From positions 1,638 to 11,853 of the forward strand of contig FR894555.1 of the NCBI GenBank assembly GCA_000436115.1: a stretch of 10,216 bases of DNA, given 5' to 3'. The notes below the pieces were generated by a model that was given only the letters and a program-made list of their open reading frames with translations, had not been told where the DNA came from and did no database searches. This stretch comes from Firmicutes bacterium CAG:534. GTDB taxonomy: Bacteria; Bacillota; Clostridia; Lachnospirales; Lachnospiraceae. The position numbers and the translations under genes were made by a program. This document shows positions 1-6,688 of this stretch, in pieces. Positions within the stretch are counted from its first letter, which is position 1. Every line of letters starts with the position of its first letter.

Positions 1-667
1 TCTCGTCTGCACTGTTTATTCCAATATGCATCAGCTCATAGCCAAGCATTTTATTGACTGCTTCTCTTGCAAGGGCTTCGATCTCCTCAAATTTTCCTGC
101 CTTGATCAGATCCTTTTTCACCATCCAGCTTCCGCCACAGGCGATCACCTTTTCAAAGTCAAGGTATTCCTTCAGATTATCTGCATTGATCCCCCCGGTG
201 GGCATAAATTTTACATTTCCGTAAGGGGCGCTCATGGCTTTTATCATTTTGATGCCGCCAGCTGCCTCTGCGGGGAAAAATTTAACCGTGTCAAGCCCCA
301 GGGAAAGTGCTGCTTCAATATCACTTGGATTAGCTGTTCCGGGTAAGACAGGGATTTTCTTTTCTACACAATAGGATACGGTTGCAGGATTCAGTCCAGG
401 ACTTACGATAAACTTTGCCCCGGCTTCAACAGCCTGATCCACCTGCTGTGCGTTTAACACCGTTCCGGCTCCCACTAGCATTTCAGGACATTCCTTTGTC
501 ATGACCCTGATTGCCTCCTGGGCTGCCTTAGTACGGAAGGTCACTTCTGCACATCCTATTCCCCCTCTTTGAAGCGCTTTTGCAAGAGGCGCTGCATCCT
601 TTGCGTCCTCCAGTGCGATCACAGGCACAATGCCGATCCTACTGATCTGTTCTATAATTGGGTTCAT
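1..667 (-). CDS. eda: KDPG/KHG aldolase, 5' part, with start of a C-terminal extension
   Basis: Class I aldolase that cleaves 2-keto-3-deoxy-6-phosphogluconate (and 4-hydroxy-2-oxoglutarate) to pyruvate plus glyceraldehyde-3-phosphate (or glyoxylate); cytosolic, in uronate/Entner-Doudoroff catabolism. The 222 visible residues include EVTFRT (catalytic Glu41), GAGTV (66-70), VKFFPAE with the Schiff-base Lys129, PTGGI (156-160) and GGSWM (178-182). The ATG at 665-667 follows a purine-rich AAGGAGAAGGAG tract, so the start is secure. No stop is reached at the window edge. Ordinary Eda proteins end near residue 205-213, but this frame continues with YELMHIGINSADE. From memory, a subset of clostridial Eda proteins of about 320 residues carry a glyoxalase/VOC-like C-terminal domain that begins this way. 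The aldolase call is firm; the fusion is inferred from about 13 residues. Confidence 0.93.
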   Translation of the reverse strand, partial: MNPIIEQISRIGIVPVIALEDAKDAAPLAKALQRGGIGCAEVTFRTKAAQEAIRVMTKECPEMLVGAGTVLNAQQVDQAVEAGAKFIVSPGLNPATVSYCVEKKIPVLPGTANPSDIEAALSLGLDTVKFFPAEAAGGIKMIKAMSAPYGNVKFMPTGGINADNLKEYLDFEKVIACGGSWMVKKDLIKAGKFEEIEALAREAVNKMLGYELMHIGINSADE

Positions 668-704
668 ATCTCCACTCCTTCTCCTTTCAGCTTATGATGA
701 TTTC

Positions 705-733
705 ATATTAGAAAATCTTCCCGGTTCTGTCTA
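705..733 (-). promoter_or_regulatory. Sigma-A type promoter of eda with possible operator
   Basis: Reading the minus strand, a TAGACA -35 box (728-733) and a TAATAT -10 box (705-710) are separated by exactly 17 bases, about 35 bases upstream of the eda start codon. A short dyad, CTACC-TATG-GGTAG (731-744), overlaps the -35 box and could be an operator for a sugar-acid regulator; that role is inference. Confidence 0.6.
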
Positions 734-767
734 CCCATAGGTAGCCCTTGAATAGTCGGATTTTGCT

Positions 768-793
768 AAAAAAGGCGCAGCATACGCTGCGCC
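768..793 (-). terminator. Intrinsic terminator after the FliD-like gene
   Basis: On the minus strand a perfect 8-bp stem GGCGCAGC/GCTGCGCC (774-781 and 786-793) with a 4-base loop is followed directly by six T. It lies 22 bases past the stop of the FliD-like gene and separates that transcript from eda. Confidence 0.92.
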
Positions 794-814
794 CTGCTTT
801 GCTCTATTTTTGAA

Positions 815-1591
815 TTAGAAACCGTAATCGAAAATGCTTCCGGTATTATAGGTATTTCCGTAGCTTCCTCTTCCGGTGTAGGTATTTGCCTTGGTGCTCT
901 CTTTTTCAGCCGCATAATCAATCAGAGAAGCCTGAGCGGATACGCGGTATCCATAAGAACCATTCTCATTGAACAAAGACTTGACTGTTGTCATATCTGC
1001 TTCCTTAAACTTCTTCTCATCTACAGAAAGCTTTCCGTCCTCTCCAATGGTAATTCCAACCTTTGACAGCAAATTCTTGTTTGTCTCCGTTACAAAGGAA
1101 AGAGATCTTGCCTGCTTCTGGATCGAGGTTGTTGCAGAAGTGCTTGCTTCCTTCAAAAGATTATTGTAGCTGTCCACAAAAGAAGATACTGACTTATAAA
1201 TCTTATCCTTGTCATACTCCTTTGTAGTCGTTTTCAAACCATACTCATCGGTACTTTCCACATCAATCTGGTTAAATACAGAGTCTTTACCCTTGGTGAT
1301 CAGCTTATCTGCTGCACTCTTCATTCCATCTGCAGCCTTCTCAATATCAGACAAGGTCTTTGCCGAATCCTTGGACGCTGATGCACTGGACTTATTCTGT
1401 GCTATGGAAGCAACTTTCTTGCTGGCACCTGATTTGGAATAATATGCCTTCATCAGCTTGCCGTAGCTTCCGTTTTTAATGCTGGCATAATCTGAAAGGA
1501 AATTTAAATTGGAATTTCCTGAAATACTTTGAAACAGATAAGAATAATTCTGCTTCATCCCACTGGCTCCCATGTTAATACTGATTCCCAT
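815..1591 (-). CDS. FliD C-terminal-like orphan protein
   Basis: 258 residues, no signal peptide, no membrane segment. Residues 128-226 resemble the conserved C-terminal domain of the flagellar cap protein FliD: a helix with SFVDSYNNLLKEAS (136-150), then VGITIGEDGKLSVDEKKF (178-196) and VKSLFNENGSYGYRVS (203-218), matching the FliD pattern of GI-x-DG-L-x-(D/E) followed by V-x-LF. The N-terminal part contains SDYASIKNGSYGKLMKAYY (33-51), a segment I associate with short Lachnospiraceae proteins of this type, then a Ser/Lys/Ala-rich linker (52-100). The protein has no Cys, Trp, His or Pro, a composition common in flagellar-type exported proteins. No other flagellar gene is in the window, and the usual hook-contact and D2/D3 parts of full-length FliD (over 400 residues) are absent. 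It could be a surface or secreted structural protein; its function is unknown. The ATG at 1589-1591 follows AAGGGAG. Confidence 0.75.
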   Translation of the reverse strand: MGISINMGASGMKQNYSYLFQSISGNSNLNFLSDYASIKNGSYGKLMKAYYSKSGASKKVASIAQNKSSASASKDSAKTLSDIEKAADGMKSAADKLITKGKDSVFNQIDVESTDEYGLKTTTKEYDKDKIYKSVSSFVDSYNNLLKEASTSATTSIQKQARSLSFVTETNKNLLSKVGITIGEDGKLSVDEKKFKEADMTTVKSLFNENGSYGYRVSAQASLIDYAAEKESTKANTYTGRGSYGNTYNTGSIFDYGF

Positions 1592-1625
1592 ATGATCACT
1601 CCCTTATACATCCTTGTATGATGGC

Positions 1626-1643
1626 AGGCAGATCCATCTGCCT
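1626..1643. repeat. Inverted repeat in 5' leader of FliD-like gene
   Basis: AGGCAGAT-CC-ATCTGCCT is a perfect 8-bp dyad with a 2-base centre, lying within the roughly 87-base leader upstream of the FliD-like gene. It sits about 35 bases ahead of the start codon and next to the sequence AGGAGG. It could be an RNA hairpin affecting translation or a protein-binding operator; neither can be decided from sequence. Confidence 0.4.
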
Positions 1644-1684
1644 CCTAAGTTACTATCGGCCGCAAGGCCTTCTTTATTAACCAT

Positions 1685-1693
1685 ATTATAGCA
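1685..1693 (-). promoter_or_regulatory. Extended -10 promoter of FliD-like gene
   Basis: The minus strand reads TGCTATAAT, a perfect TATAAT box (1685-1690) with the TGn extension (1691-1693), which compensates for a poor -35 region. It places the start of transcription near 1678. It is a housekeeping-type promoter, not a sigma-28 flagellar one (no TAAA...GCCGATAA pattern seen). Confidence 0.6.
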
Positions 1694-1721
1694 GATTTTA
1701 CTGAAAAAGGAAATACCGTTT

Positions 1722-2336
1722 TTACGAATAAAAAAGCTTTCCTTCCTCCAAAATCTCTATTTTTCCGTCTTTTTCCTGCAGGATCGTCACCGCACAGTTT
1801 TGATGGACTCCTTCTCCCCAGAAACGGGAAATGGGAGTTTGCCGGATTCCGGCCAAAAGCGCCTTAAGGGCGCAGCCATGGGTAGAGATCAGAACCGTCT
1901 TTTCCTCATATTCCTTCTGCCGGATCAGTTCGTCCAGAAAATTTCCGGTCCTCCTGATCACCTGTTCAAAGCTTTCTCCTCCGGCGGGCACTTTATAGTG
2001 CTCCGTATCATAAAAGAAATTCATAAAGTCCTTGTCAGGGATATTATAGTGCTCCCTGCTGCAGCATAATCCCTCATATTCTCCAAAGCTGATCTCTGCA
2101 ATTCTGTCATCTTCATAAAATGGCAGTTTTCTTTCTCCCATTACAATCCGGGCGGTCTCCTTTGCCCTTACAAGGGGCGAGGTAAACACAGCATCAAAGG
2201 GAACATCCCTTAGCCCCTCTGCAGTTTGATATGCCAGCTTTCTTCCGTAATCATTCAGGGGAATATCACACTGCCCCTGTATTCTTCTGTTCCGGTTGTA
2301 ATCTGTTTCGCCGTGCCTGATCAGATAAAGCTTCAT
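1722..2336 (-). CDS. Histidine phosphatase family protein (phosphoglycerate mutase-like)
   Basis: 204-residue cytosolic enzyme of the histidine phosphatase superfamily, branch 1. The signature LIRHGETDYN (5-14) gives the phospho-accepting His8 with Arg7. Other pocket residues are Arg57 in TSPLVRAKET (52-61), an acidic residue in IAEISFGEYEG (79-89), probably Glu81, and the second His153 in ISTHGCALKALL (150-161). PAGGES (117-122) is the usual loop. The length fits the CobC/PhoE/GpmB-like small phosphatases (about 200 residues), not the 230-250-residue glycolytic dPGM. The substrate cannot be told; no cobalamin genes are nearby, so CobC is not supported. The ATG at 2334-2336 follows a GGATGAGGA tract. 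No clear terminator follows; the promoter of the FliD-like gene lies about 30 bases downstream of its stop. Confidence 0.93.
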   Translation of the reverse strand: MKLYLIRHGETDYNRNRRIQGQCDIPLNDYGRKLAYQTAEGLRDVPFDAVFTSPLVRAKETARIVMGERKLPFYEDDRIAEISFGEYEGLCCSREHYNIPDKDFMNFFYDTEHYKVPAGGESFEQVIRRTGNFLDELIRQKEYEEKTVLISTHGCALKALLAGIRQTPISRFWGEGVHQNCAVTILQEKDGKIEILEEGKLFYS

Positions 2337-2362
2337 GGATCCTCATCCTTTCCTTTCTGCAC

Positions 2363-2380
2363 GCGGGATCTAACCCCCGC
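2363..2380. repeat. Small hairpin upstream of the phosphatase gene
   Basis: GCGGG and CCCGC arms with an 8-base loop, about 30 bases before the phosphatase start codon on the minus strand. No T-tract follows directly on either strand, so it is not a canonical terminator. It may be a leader hairpin. Confidence 0.3.
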
Positions 2381-2441
2381 ACGAAAAGACTTTTTCTTTA
2401 CTTTTTGGTTTGATGTGACTATACTTATAAACCAGCTTCAT

Positions 2442-2500
2442 TCCCGGCAGGATCCATAGAAGACGGTCTTACCGGAAATTTTTCCACCCTACTGCCGGGA
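2442..2500. repeat. Nested inverted repeat in gap between metal ATPase and phosphatase
   Basis: TCCCGGCAG (2442-2450) and CTGCCGGGA (2492-2500) are perfect 9-base arms around a 41-base interior. The interior holds two further dyads on the minus strand, GGAAA-AA-TTTCC and CGGT-AAG-ACCG, so the 59-base element could fold as a branched structure. There is no T-run after either arm, so it is not an ordinary intrinsic terminator. The rest of the 203-base gap (2337-2539) holds no gene that I can support. Confidence 0.5.
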
Positions 2501-2539
2501 CGATCCTGGACTTTGTGATTATCCTGATCTTTGCTTCCC

Positions 2540-4612
2540 TTATAGCAGGTTTTTCATACTCTTTAAGCCGATCATAAGTGTGGAAGCATTATGCAGCAGC
2601 GCCGATGTGGTGGGCGCCAGTATGCCTGTAACTCCAAGCACGATCAGACCGGAATTAAAGCTCACAATAAATCTGTAGTTGTGGTGGATCCTCTTCATCA
2701 GCTCATGGCTGAGCTGTCTCAGCACAACGATCTGCTGCAGATCCTCTGCCCCGATGGTAATATCGGAAATCTCTCTGGCGATCTCTGCCCCTTCATTGAT
2801 CGCAATTCCCACATCTGCTGCGGAAAGCGCCGGTGAATCATTAATGCCGTCGCCGATCATAACGACCTTGTGTCCGCTTCTTTTTTGTTCTTCTACAAAC
2901 CGGGCCTTGTCCTCTGGAAGCACCTCGGAATAGTATTCATCTACTCCTACCCGCCTTGCAATGGCACAGGCAGTACGCTCGCTGTCCCCGGTCATCATGA
3001 CGATCTTCTTAAAGCCGTTCTCACGGAGCCTTTTTATGACCGCAGGAGCCTCTTCCCTCAAGGGATCTTCTATACAGATCACTGCTGCCAGTTTTCCTTC
3101 TATGGCCAGATAAAGATGGGAATACTCCTCCGGCAGAGCCTCAAATATTTCTTCCTTCCCCTCCGGGATCCTGCATTTCTCATCCTCAAACACAAAGTGA
3201 TAGCTTCCGATAATTGCCCCTTTTCCACCTATGGTGGTGGAAATGCCATGGGCCACCAGATACTCTACCTTGGAATGCATTTCTTCATGATCCAGCCCTT
3301 TTTCTCTGGCTGCATCTACCACGGCCTTGGCTATGGAATGGGGGAAATGCTCCTCCAGACAGGCTGCGATCCGAAGCAGCTCGTCCGGCTCCCTTCCGTC
3401 AAAGGAAACCACGCTTGCCACAGTAGGCGTTGCCTTCGTTAAGGTTCCCGTCTTATCAAAGACAATGGTATCTGCCTCTGCTACCGCTTCCAGGAACCTG
3501 CCTCCCTTTACCGTGATCTTCTCTTCGCTTGCCTCCCTGATAGCAGACAAAACGGAAATCGGCATTGCCAGCTTCAGGGCACAGGAAAAGTCTACCATCA
3601 AAACCGCCAGCGCCTTTGTGACATTTCTGGTAAACAAATATACAAGGCCGGTTCCGGCCAGCGTATAGGGCACCAGTCTGTCTGCCAGATGCTCCGCCTT
3701 GCTTTCCAGACCTGATTTGAGCTTTTCGGTTTCCTCTATCATAGCTGCGATCCGCTCATAGCGGCTGGCTCCTCCTGCCGCTCCTACCTGGATGATAATC
3801 TCTCCTTCTTCTACCACCGTTCCCGCATATACGGAATTTCCAGGGATACGGCGTACCGGTGCAGACTCTCCTGTAAGGGACGCCTGATTTACCATGCCCT
3901 CCCCTTCGCTGACAGTTCCGTCAAAAGGGATCATGCTTCCGGTATGTACTACCACAAGATCTCCTTCTTTCACGGTATCACCGGAGACAAGGATCTCCTG
4001 ATCGTCCTTTTTCATCCAGACTCTGCCCACATTTAACGACATTGTCCTTGCCAGGTCTCCCACGGATTTCTTGTGGGTCCATTCCTCCAGCAGTTCCCCG
4101 ATTCCAAGCAGAAACATGACGGAACCTGCCGTGTTGAAATCACCACGGATAATGGAAACTCCCACCGCCGCGCCATCCAGCACAGCCACTTCGATCTTTT
4201 TGTTCCACAGGGTTTTTATTCCCTCTGCAATGTATTTCACTGATTTAAAGGTAGTGTAAACCGCACGGACAGGCGCCGGCAGACAAAATCTGATGGCATA
4301 ATGAAGAAGTACCCTGTCCACCAGCTTCTCCTGATAAGTGGCGTTCAGTTTTCGTCCGGAATGCTCCAGATATCCATCCGGAAGCTGTATCTGCTGATAA
4401 TGAAACTGCCGGATAGCATCTATCACGCGTTCCCGGCTGCCCTTATAATAGATCACAGCATCTGCGGTTCTGTCATAAACCTTTGCCTCTGTGACTTCCT
4501 CTAAATTCTGCAAAAAAAACAGGAAAGTATCCGCCTGTTCATAGCTCATTCTGCTCTGCCCCAGATGGATACGGATCCTGCCCTTTCCTTCATGCTTTAT
4601 GAAAAATTTCAC
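2540..4612 (-). CDS. CtpC-like P1B heavy-metal ATPase with FSC in place of CPC
   Basis: 690-residue ATP-driven metal exporter of the cytoplasmic membrane. Core P-type motifs are intact: TGES (247-250, actuator), DKTGT with phosphorylated Asp386, TGD (541-543) and GDGINDSPAL (587-596). The membrane metal site normally reads CPC; here residues 341-350 are DFSCALKLAM, so only Cys344 remains and the helix-breaking Pro is Ser343. The nucleotide-domain HP motif appears as FPHSIAKA (423-430). The N-terminal 75 residues resemble an HMA fold (GRIRIHLG, AVIYY) without a CxxC metal site. The overall layout, including IGELLEEWTHKK (171-182) and the C-terminal LLHNAST (672-678), resembles mycobacterial CtpC (Zn/Mn). 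From memory, the SCALK variant recurs in clostridial ATPases, so it is probably a subfamily trait, not damage. The metal is unknown. The start is a GTG at 4610-4612, overlapping the TGA of the upstream gene (GTGA), which indicates translational coupling. Confidence 0.94.
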   Translation of the reverse strand: MKFFIKHEGKGRIRIHLGQSRMSYEQADTFLFFLQNLEEVTEAKVYDRTADAVIYYKGSRERVIDAIRQFHYQQIQLPDGYLEHSGRKLNATYQEKLVDRVLLHYAIRFCLPAPVRAVYTTFKSVKYIAEGIKTLWNKKIEVAVLDGAAVGVSIIRGDFNTAGSVMFLLGIGELLEEWTHKKSVGDLARTMSLNVGRVWMKKDDQEILVSGDTVKEGDLVVVHTGSMIPFDGTVSEGEGMVNQASLTGESAPVRRIPGNSVYAGTVVEEGEIIIQVGAAGGASRYERIAAMIEETEKLKSGLESKAEHLADRLVPYTLAGTGLVYLFTRNVTKALAVLMVDFSCALKLAMPISVLSAIREASEEKITVKGGRFLEAVAEADTIVFDKTGTLTKATPTVASVVSFDGREPDELLRIAACLEEHFPHSIAKAVVDAAREKGLDHEEMHSKVEYLVAHGISTTIGGKGAIIGSYHFVFEDEKCRIPEGKEEIFEALPEEYSHLYLAIEGKLAAVICIEDPLREEAPAVIKRLRENGFKKIVMMTGDSERTACAIARRVGVDEYYSEVLPEDKARFVEEQKRSGHKVVMIGDGINDSPALSAADVGIAINEGAEIAREISDITIGAEDLQQIVVLRQLSHELMKRIHHNYRFIVSFNSGLIVLGVTGILAPTTSALLHNASTLMIGLKSMKNLL

Positions 4613-4905
4613 GCCTCTTCACCTTCTGCTTCTACAGGGCTTACATCTTCGTAAGCTTCCTCTGCGGCCTCACGGTTTTCATTTATTTCCTTTGCATCTG
4701 CATAAATATCGCTTGCATTTTCCTGAATCGTGGTCACCGTCTTCATGACGCATTTCTTTGCCCGGAGAACTGCTGCTGTGCAGCCGGTATAGACCTTCTT
4801 GGCATCCTTGCTGGATAAAATCTTAATTCCTGCTGTGCCAAATAAAACACCCGCTGCGAACAATCCTGATTTTCCCCAGTCAATTTTCTTAATGTGATCA
4901 AACAT
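4609..4905 (-). CDS. DUF6110-like small membrane protein, partner of the metal ATPase
   Basis: 98 residues: a short basic N-terminus (MFDHIKKIDWGK), one hydrophobic glycine-rich segment (13-30, GLFAAGVLFGTAGIKIL), a basic helix containing SKDAKKVYTGCTAAVLRAKK (32-51), a helix MKTVTTIQENASDIYADAKE (54-73) and a Glu/Ala-rich tail (74-98). I recall this as the DUF6110 family of Clostridia, often beside P1B ATPases. The order of parts resembles PacL1/DUF1490, the membrane chaperone-like partner of mycobacterial CtpC, although the His/Asp metal motif at the PacL1 C-terminus is missing and the tail is only acidic. A role in assembling or feeding the ATPase is inference from this and from the coupled stop/start. 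The start at 4903-4905 follows a strong AGGAGGAG site. Confidence 0.85.
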   Translation of the reverse strand: MFDHIKKIDWGKSGLFAAGVLFGTAGIKILSSKDAKKVYTGCTAAVLRAKKCVMKTVTTIQENASDIYADAKEINENREAAEEAYEDVSPVEAEGEEA

Positions 4906-4948
4906 TTTTTTCTCCTCCTGTATTCATATGTTCTTTTGAGTATCTCTT

Positions 4949-4957
4949 ATTTTATCA
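4949..4957 (-). promoter_or_regulatory. Possible extended -10 promoter of the metal ATPase operon
   Basis: The minus strand reads TGATAAAAT: a TAAAAT box (4949-4954) with a TGn extension, about 45 bases before the small-protein start. The -35 region (TGGCAG at 17 bases) is poor. I see no convincing metalloregulator operator nearby. Confidence 0.35.
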
Positions 4958-4999
4958 CCCGTCTGAAAGAACTGCCATTCCTCATATTGATAATTTTTC

Positions 5000-5338
5000 T
5001 CATTTAACAGGAATTTGGATCTCTGTTACAAATTTATCCGTATCCCCGGTAATTCCGTAATCAATCAGCGTAATTTCCCTGGAAAAACCTGTAATCTTAA
5101 GCTTTTCTTTTGGGTTTCCCGCAAAACCGGATAGAAAGGCATTTTCCTTCCTCCAGTTCCTCTGCCTTTCCCCAAAATACCATGGGCTCTGCCTGTCCTG
5201 CTTCAAGCTGCCGTATGGAATATTCCAGATCCAGATAAAATTCCTGGCGTCCTCAATCTGCATGAGCCTGTGATCGATCTTTCGTTCCACTGCCCGGATC
5301 TGCTTTTGCAAAAACTCTGCGATCTGCTCCAAAGGCAT
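5000..5338 (-). pseudogene. 3' remnant of a MerR-family regulator with effector-binding domain
   Basis: An open frame of 112 codons that begins abruptly with MPLEQIAEFLQKQ, the segment that in MerR-family regulators directly follows the winged-helix DNA-binding domain (typically ...GMPLEEI..FL). It continues as the dimerisation helix to about residue 38. It ends with SREITLIDYGITGDTDKF (86-103) and EIQIPVK (106-112), a typical C-terminus of MerR proteins with a GyrI-like effector-binding domain. The whole HTH half (about 70 residues) is missing. The middle (40-70) is short and hard to align, so internal loss is also likely. There is no ribosome binding site before the Met codon, which lies inside the MATE reading frame. 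The first 86 bases overlap the end of the MATE gene in another frame. I read this as a deletion remnant, not a working gene. Confidence 0.75.
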
Positions 5339-6641
5339 AGTAAGCAGCCAAACAGATCACTACAGATAAAAGCGAGCCGCAGGCCGTTGCAAGTCCCATG
5401 GGCAACAGTGTATCTGGAAAGAGCATGGATGTCAAATAAACTCCCGGGATCCGCACGCACACGATGGCGATGATATTGTGCAAAAAGGAAAGTTCTGACC
5501 TTCCACAGGCACAGAAATAACCGCTGAAGCTGAAATGGATCCCTGCAAAAATGCAGTCCCAGATATATCCTCTTAGATATTGCCCCCCTGCCGTTCTCAC
5601 TGCCGCATCTGTAGTAAACAGTCCCACCACAGGTACTGCCGCAAACTGGATCAGAACAGACACGATCACTCCAAAGCCGGCTGCGATCATAATTCCATAA
5701 CGCAGAACCTTCCTTGCACGGTCGTATTTTCCTGCTCCGATATTCTGCGCCCCAAGTGCCGATACTGTGGAAAGCATGGAGGAAGGTACCAGAAACAAGA
5801 AGCTGATCACCTTTTCTACAATTCCTACTGCTGCAGCATCGCTGAGTCCTCTCTTATTTGCAATAATGGTGATAATGACAAACGCAACCTGGATCAAACC
5901 GTCCTGCAGCGCAATAGGCGCCCCGATCCTTAAGATCTGCCCCATTACTGATCTTTCCGGCCTGAAATCCTGACTGTGCAGACGGATCCCCAGTTTGTTT
6001 TTCAGCATCATAAAAACAGCAGCAAGCACGCTGATCCCCTGAGATAAGGTGGTTCCAAGCGCCGCGCCGGAGGGGCCCATTTTCAACGCTCCCATAAAAA
6101 GAAAATCCAATGCAATATTGCACACGCAGGCGACCGCCACAAAATACATGGGACTTTTGGAATCCCCCAGTCCCCTGAAAATAGAGCTGATCACATTATA
6201 AGCTGTCACGAACGGAATTCCCAGAAAGCATATGACCAGGTAAGAAACGGTTCCGTTTACTGCCTCCATAGGTGTAGACATCAGTGCAACGATCTGTTTC
6301 ACCCCCAAAAGCAGCACAGCCGTTACTATCACAGAGGCTCCCAGAAAAAGAAGAACCGTATTTCCCACCGTCTTTGACGCACGCCTCTGATCTCCTGCTC
6401 CTATGGCCTGTCCCACATTCACGGTAGTTCCCATGGCAAGTCCCACGATCATCACTGTCAGCATATGCATGATCTGGCTTCCGATCGAAACTGCGGTAGT
6501 CCCCGCCGGCCCTTCAAATTGTCCTATGATAAAAAGATCTGCCATCCCATAAAGAGTCTGCAAAAAGTAAGAAAGCAGATAAGGCAGTGAAAATGACACA
6601 ATATTTTTAAATATATTTCCTGAGGTCAGATTGTTTTCCAT
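5253..6641 (-). CDS. MATE-family multidrug efflux transporter
   Basis: 462-residue membrane antiporter of the MATE family, expected to expel cationic drugs or metabolites using a Na+ or H+ gradient; the substrate is unknown. It has the pseudo-repeated 12-helix layout of MATE proteins. Recognisable segments are the N-terminal FSLPYLLSYFLQTLYGMADL (17-36, family pattern P-x-x-x...D), GQAIGAGDQRRA (78-89), FRGLGDSKSPM (155-165) and, in the second half, ALGAQNIGAGKYDRA (294-308). Homology seems to end near residue 437 (CLAAYYAF), where family members usually stop within a few residues. The last 25 residues (GADRRVFAKADP... to AHAD) are an out-of-frame reading of the MerR remnant, so the native C-terminus has been replaced. 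The missing part is small and function is probably kept. The ATG at 6639-6641 has only a modest GGGGAA site upstream. Confidence 0.94.
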   Translation of the reverse strand: MENNLTSGNIFKNIVSFSLPYLLSYFLQTLYGMADLFIIGQFEGPAGTTAVSIGSQIMHMLTVMIVGLAMGTTVNVGQAIGAGDQRRASKTVGNTVLLFLGASVIVTAVLLLGVKQIVALMSTPMEAVNGTVSYLVICFLGIPFVTAYNVISSIFRGLGDSKSPMYFVAVACVCNIALDFLFMGALKMGPSGAALGTTLSQGISVLAAVFMMLKNKLGIRLHSQDFRPERSVMGQILRIGAPIALQDGLIQVAFVIITIIANKRGLSDAAAVGIVEKVISFLFLVPSSMLSTVSALGAQNIGAGKYDRARKVLRYGIMIAAGFGVIVSVLIQFAAVPVVGLFTTDAAVRTAGGQYLRGYIWDCIFAGIHFSFSGYFCACGRSELSFLHNIIAIVCVRIPGVYLTSMLFPDTLLPMGLATACGSLLSVVICLAAYYAFGADRRVFAKADPGSGTKDRSQAHAD

Positions 6642-6688
6642 TTGTTCCCCGTTCCGGCGCTGTATTTCCTGCGCCTGTTTTGTTGCAT

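Noticed and set aside
26..346. Open frame of 106 codons on the plus strand.
   Set aside because: It is the antisense of the eda coding region; no ribosome site and no recognisable protein.
2359..2386. The minus strand at the small GCGGG/CCCGC hairpin looks a little like a tRNA T-arm (GGTTAGATCC), suggesting a tRNA remnant.
   Set aside because: The loop is 8 bases, not 7, and no acceptor, anticodon or D-arm partner is present.
2469..2485. TTACCGGAAATTTTTCC resembles the minus-strand string at 6731-6747 upstream of the MATE promoter (15 of 17 bases), hinting at a shared operator.
   Set aside because: By rough count a handful of 15-of-17 matches are expected by chance in 10 kb on two strands, and the copy at 2469 is not at a promoter.
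5203..5460. Open frame of 85 codons on the minus strand at the MATE/MerR junction.
   Set aside because: Third-frame reading across the junction without ribosome site or resemblance to any family.
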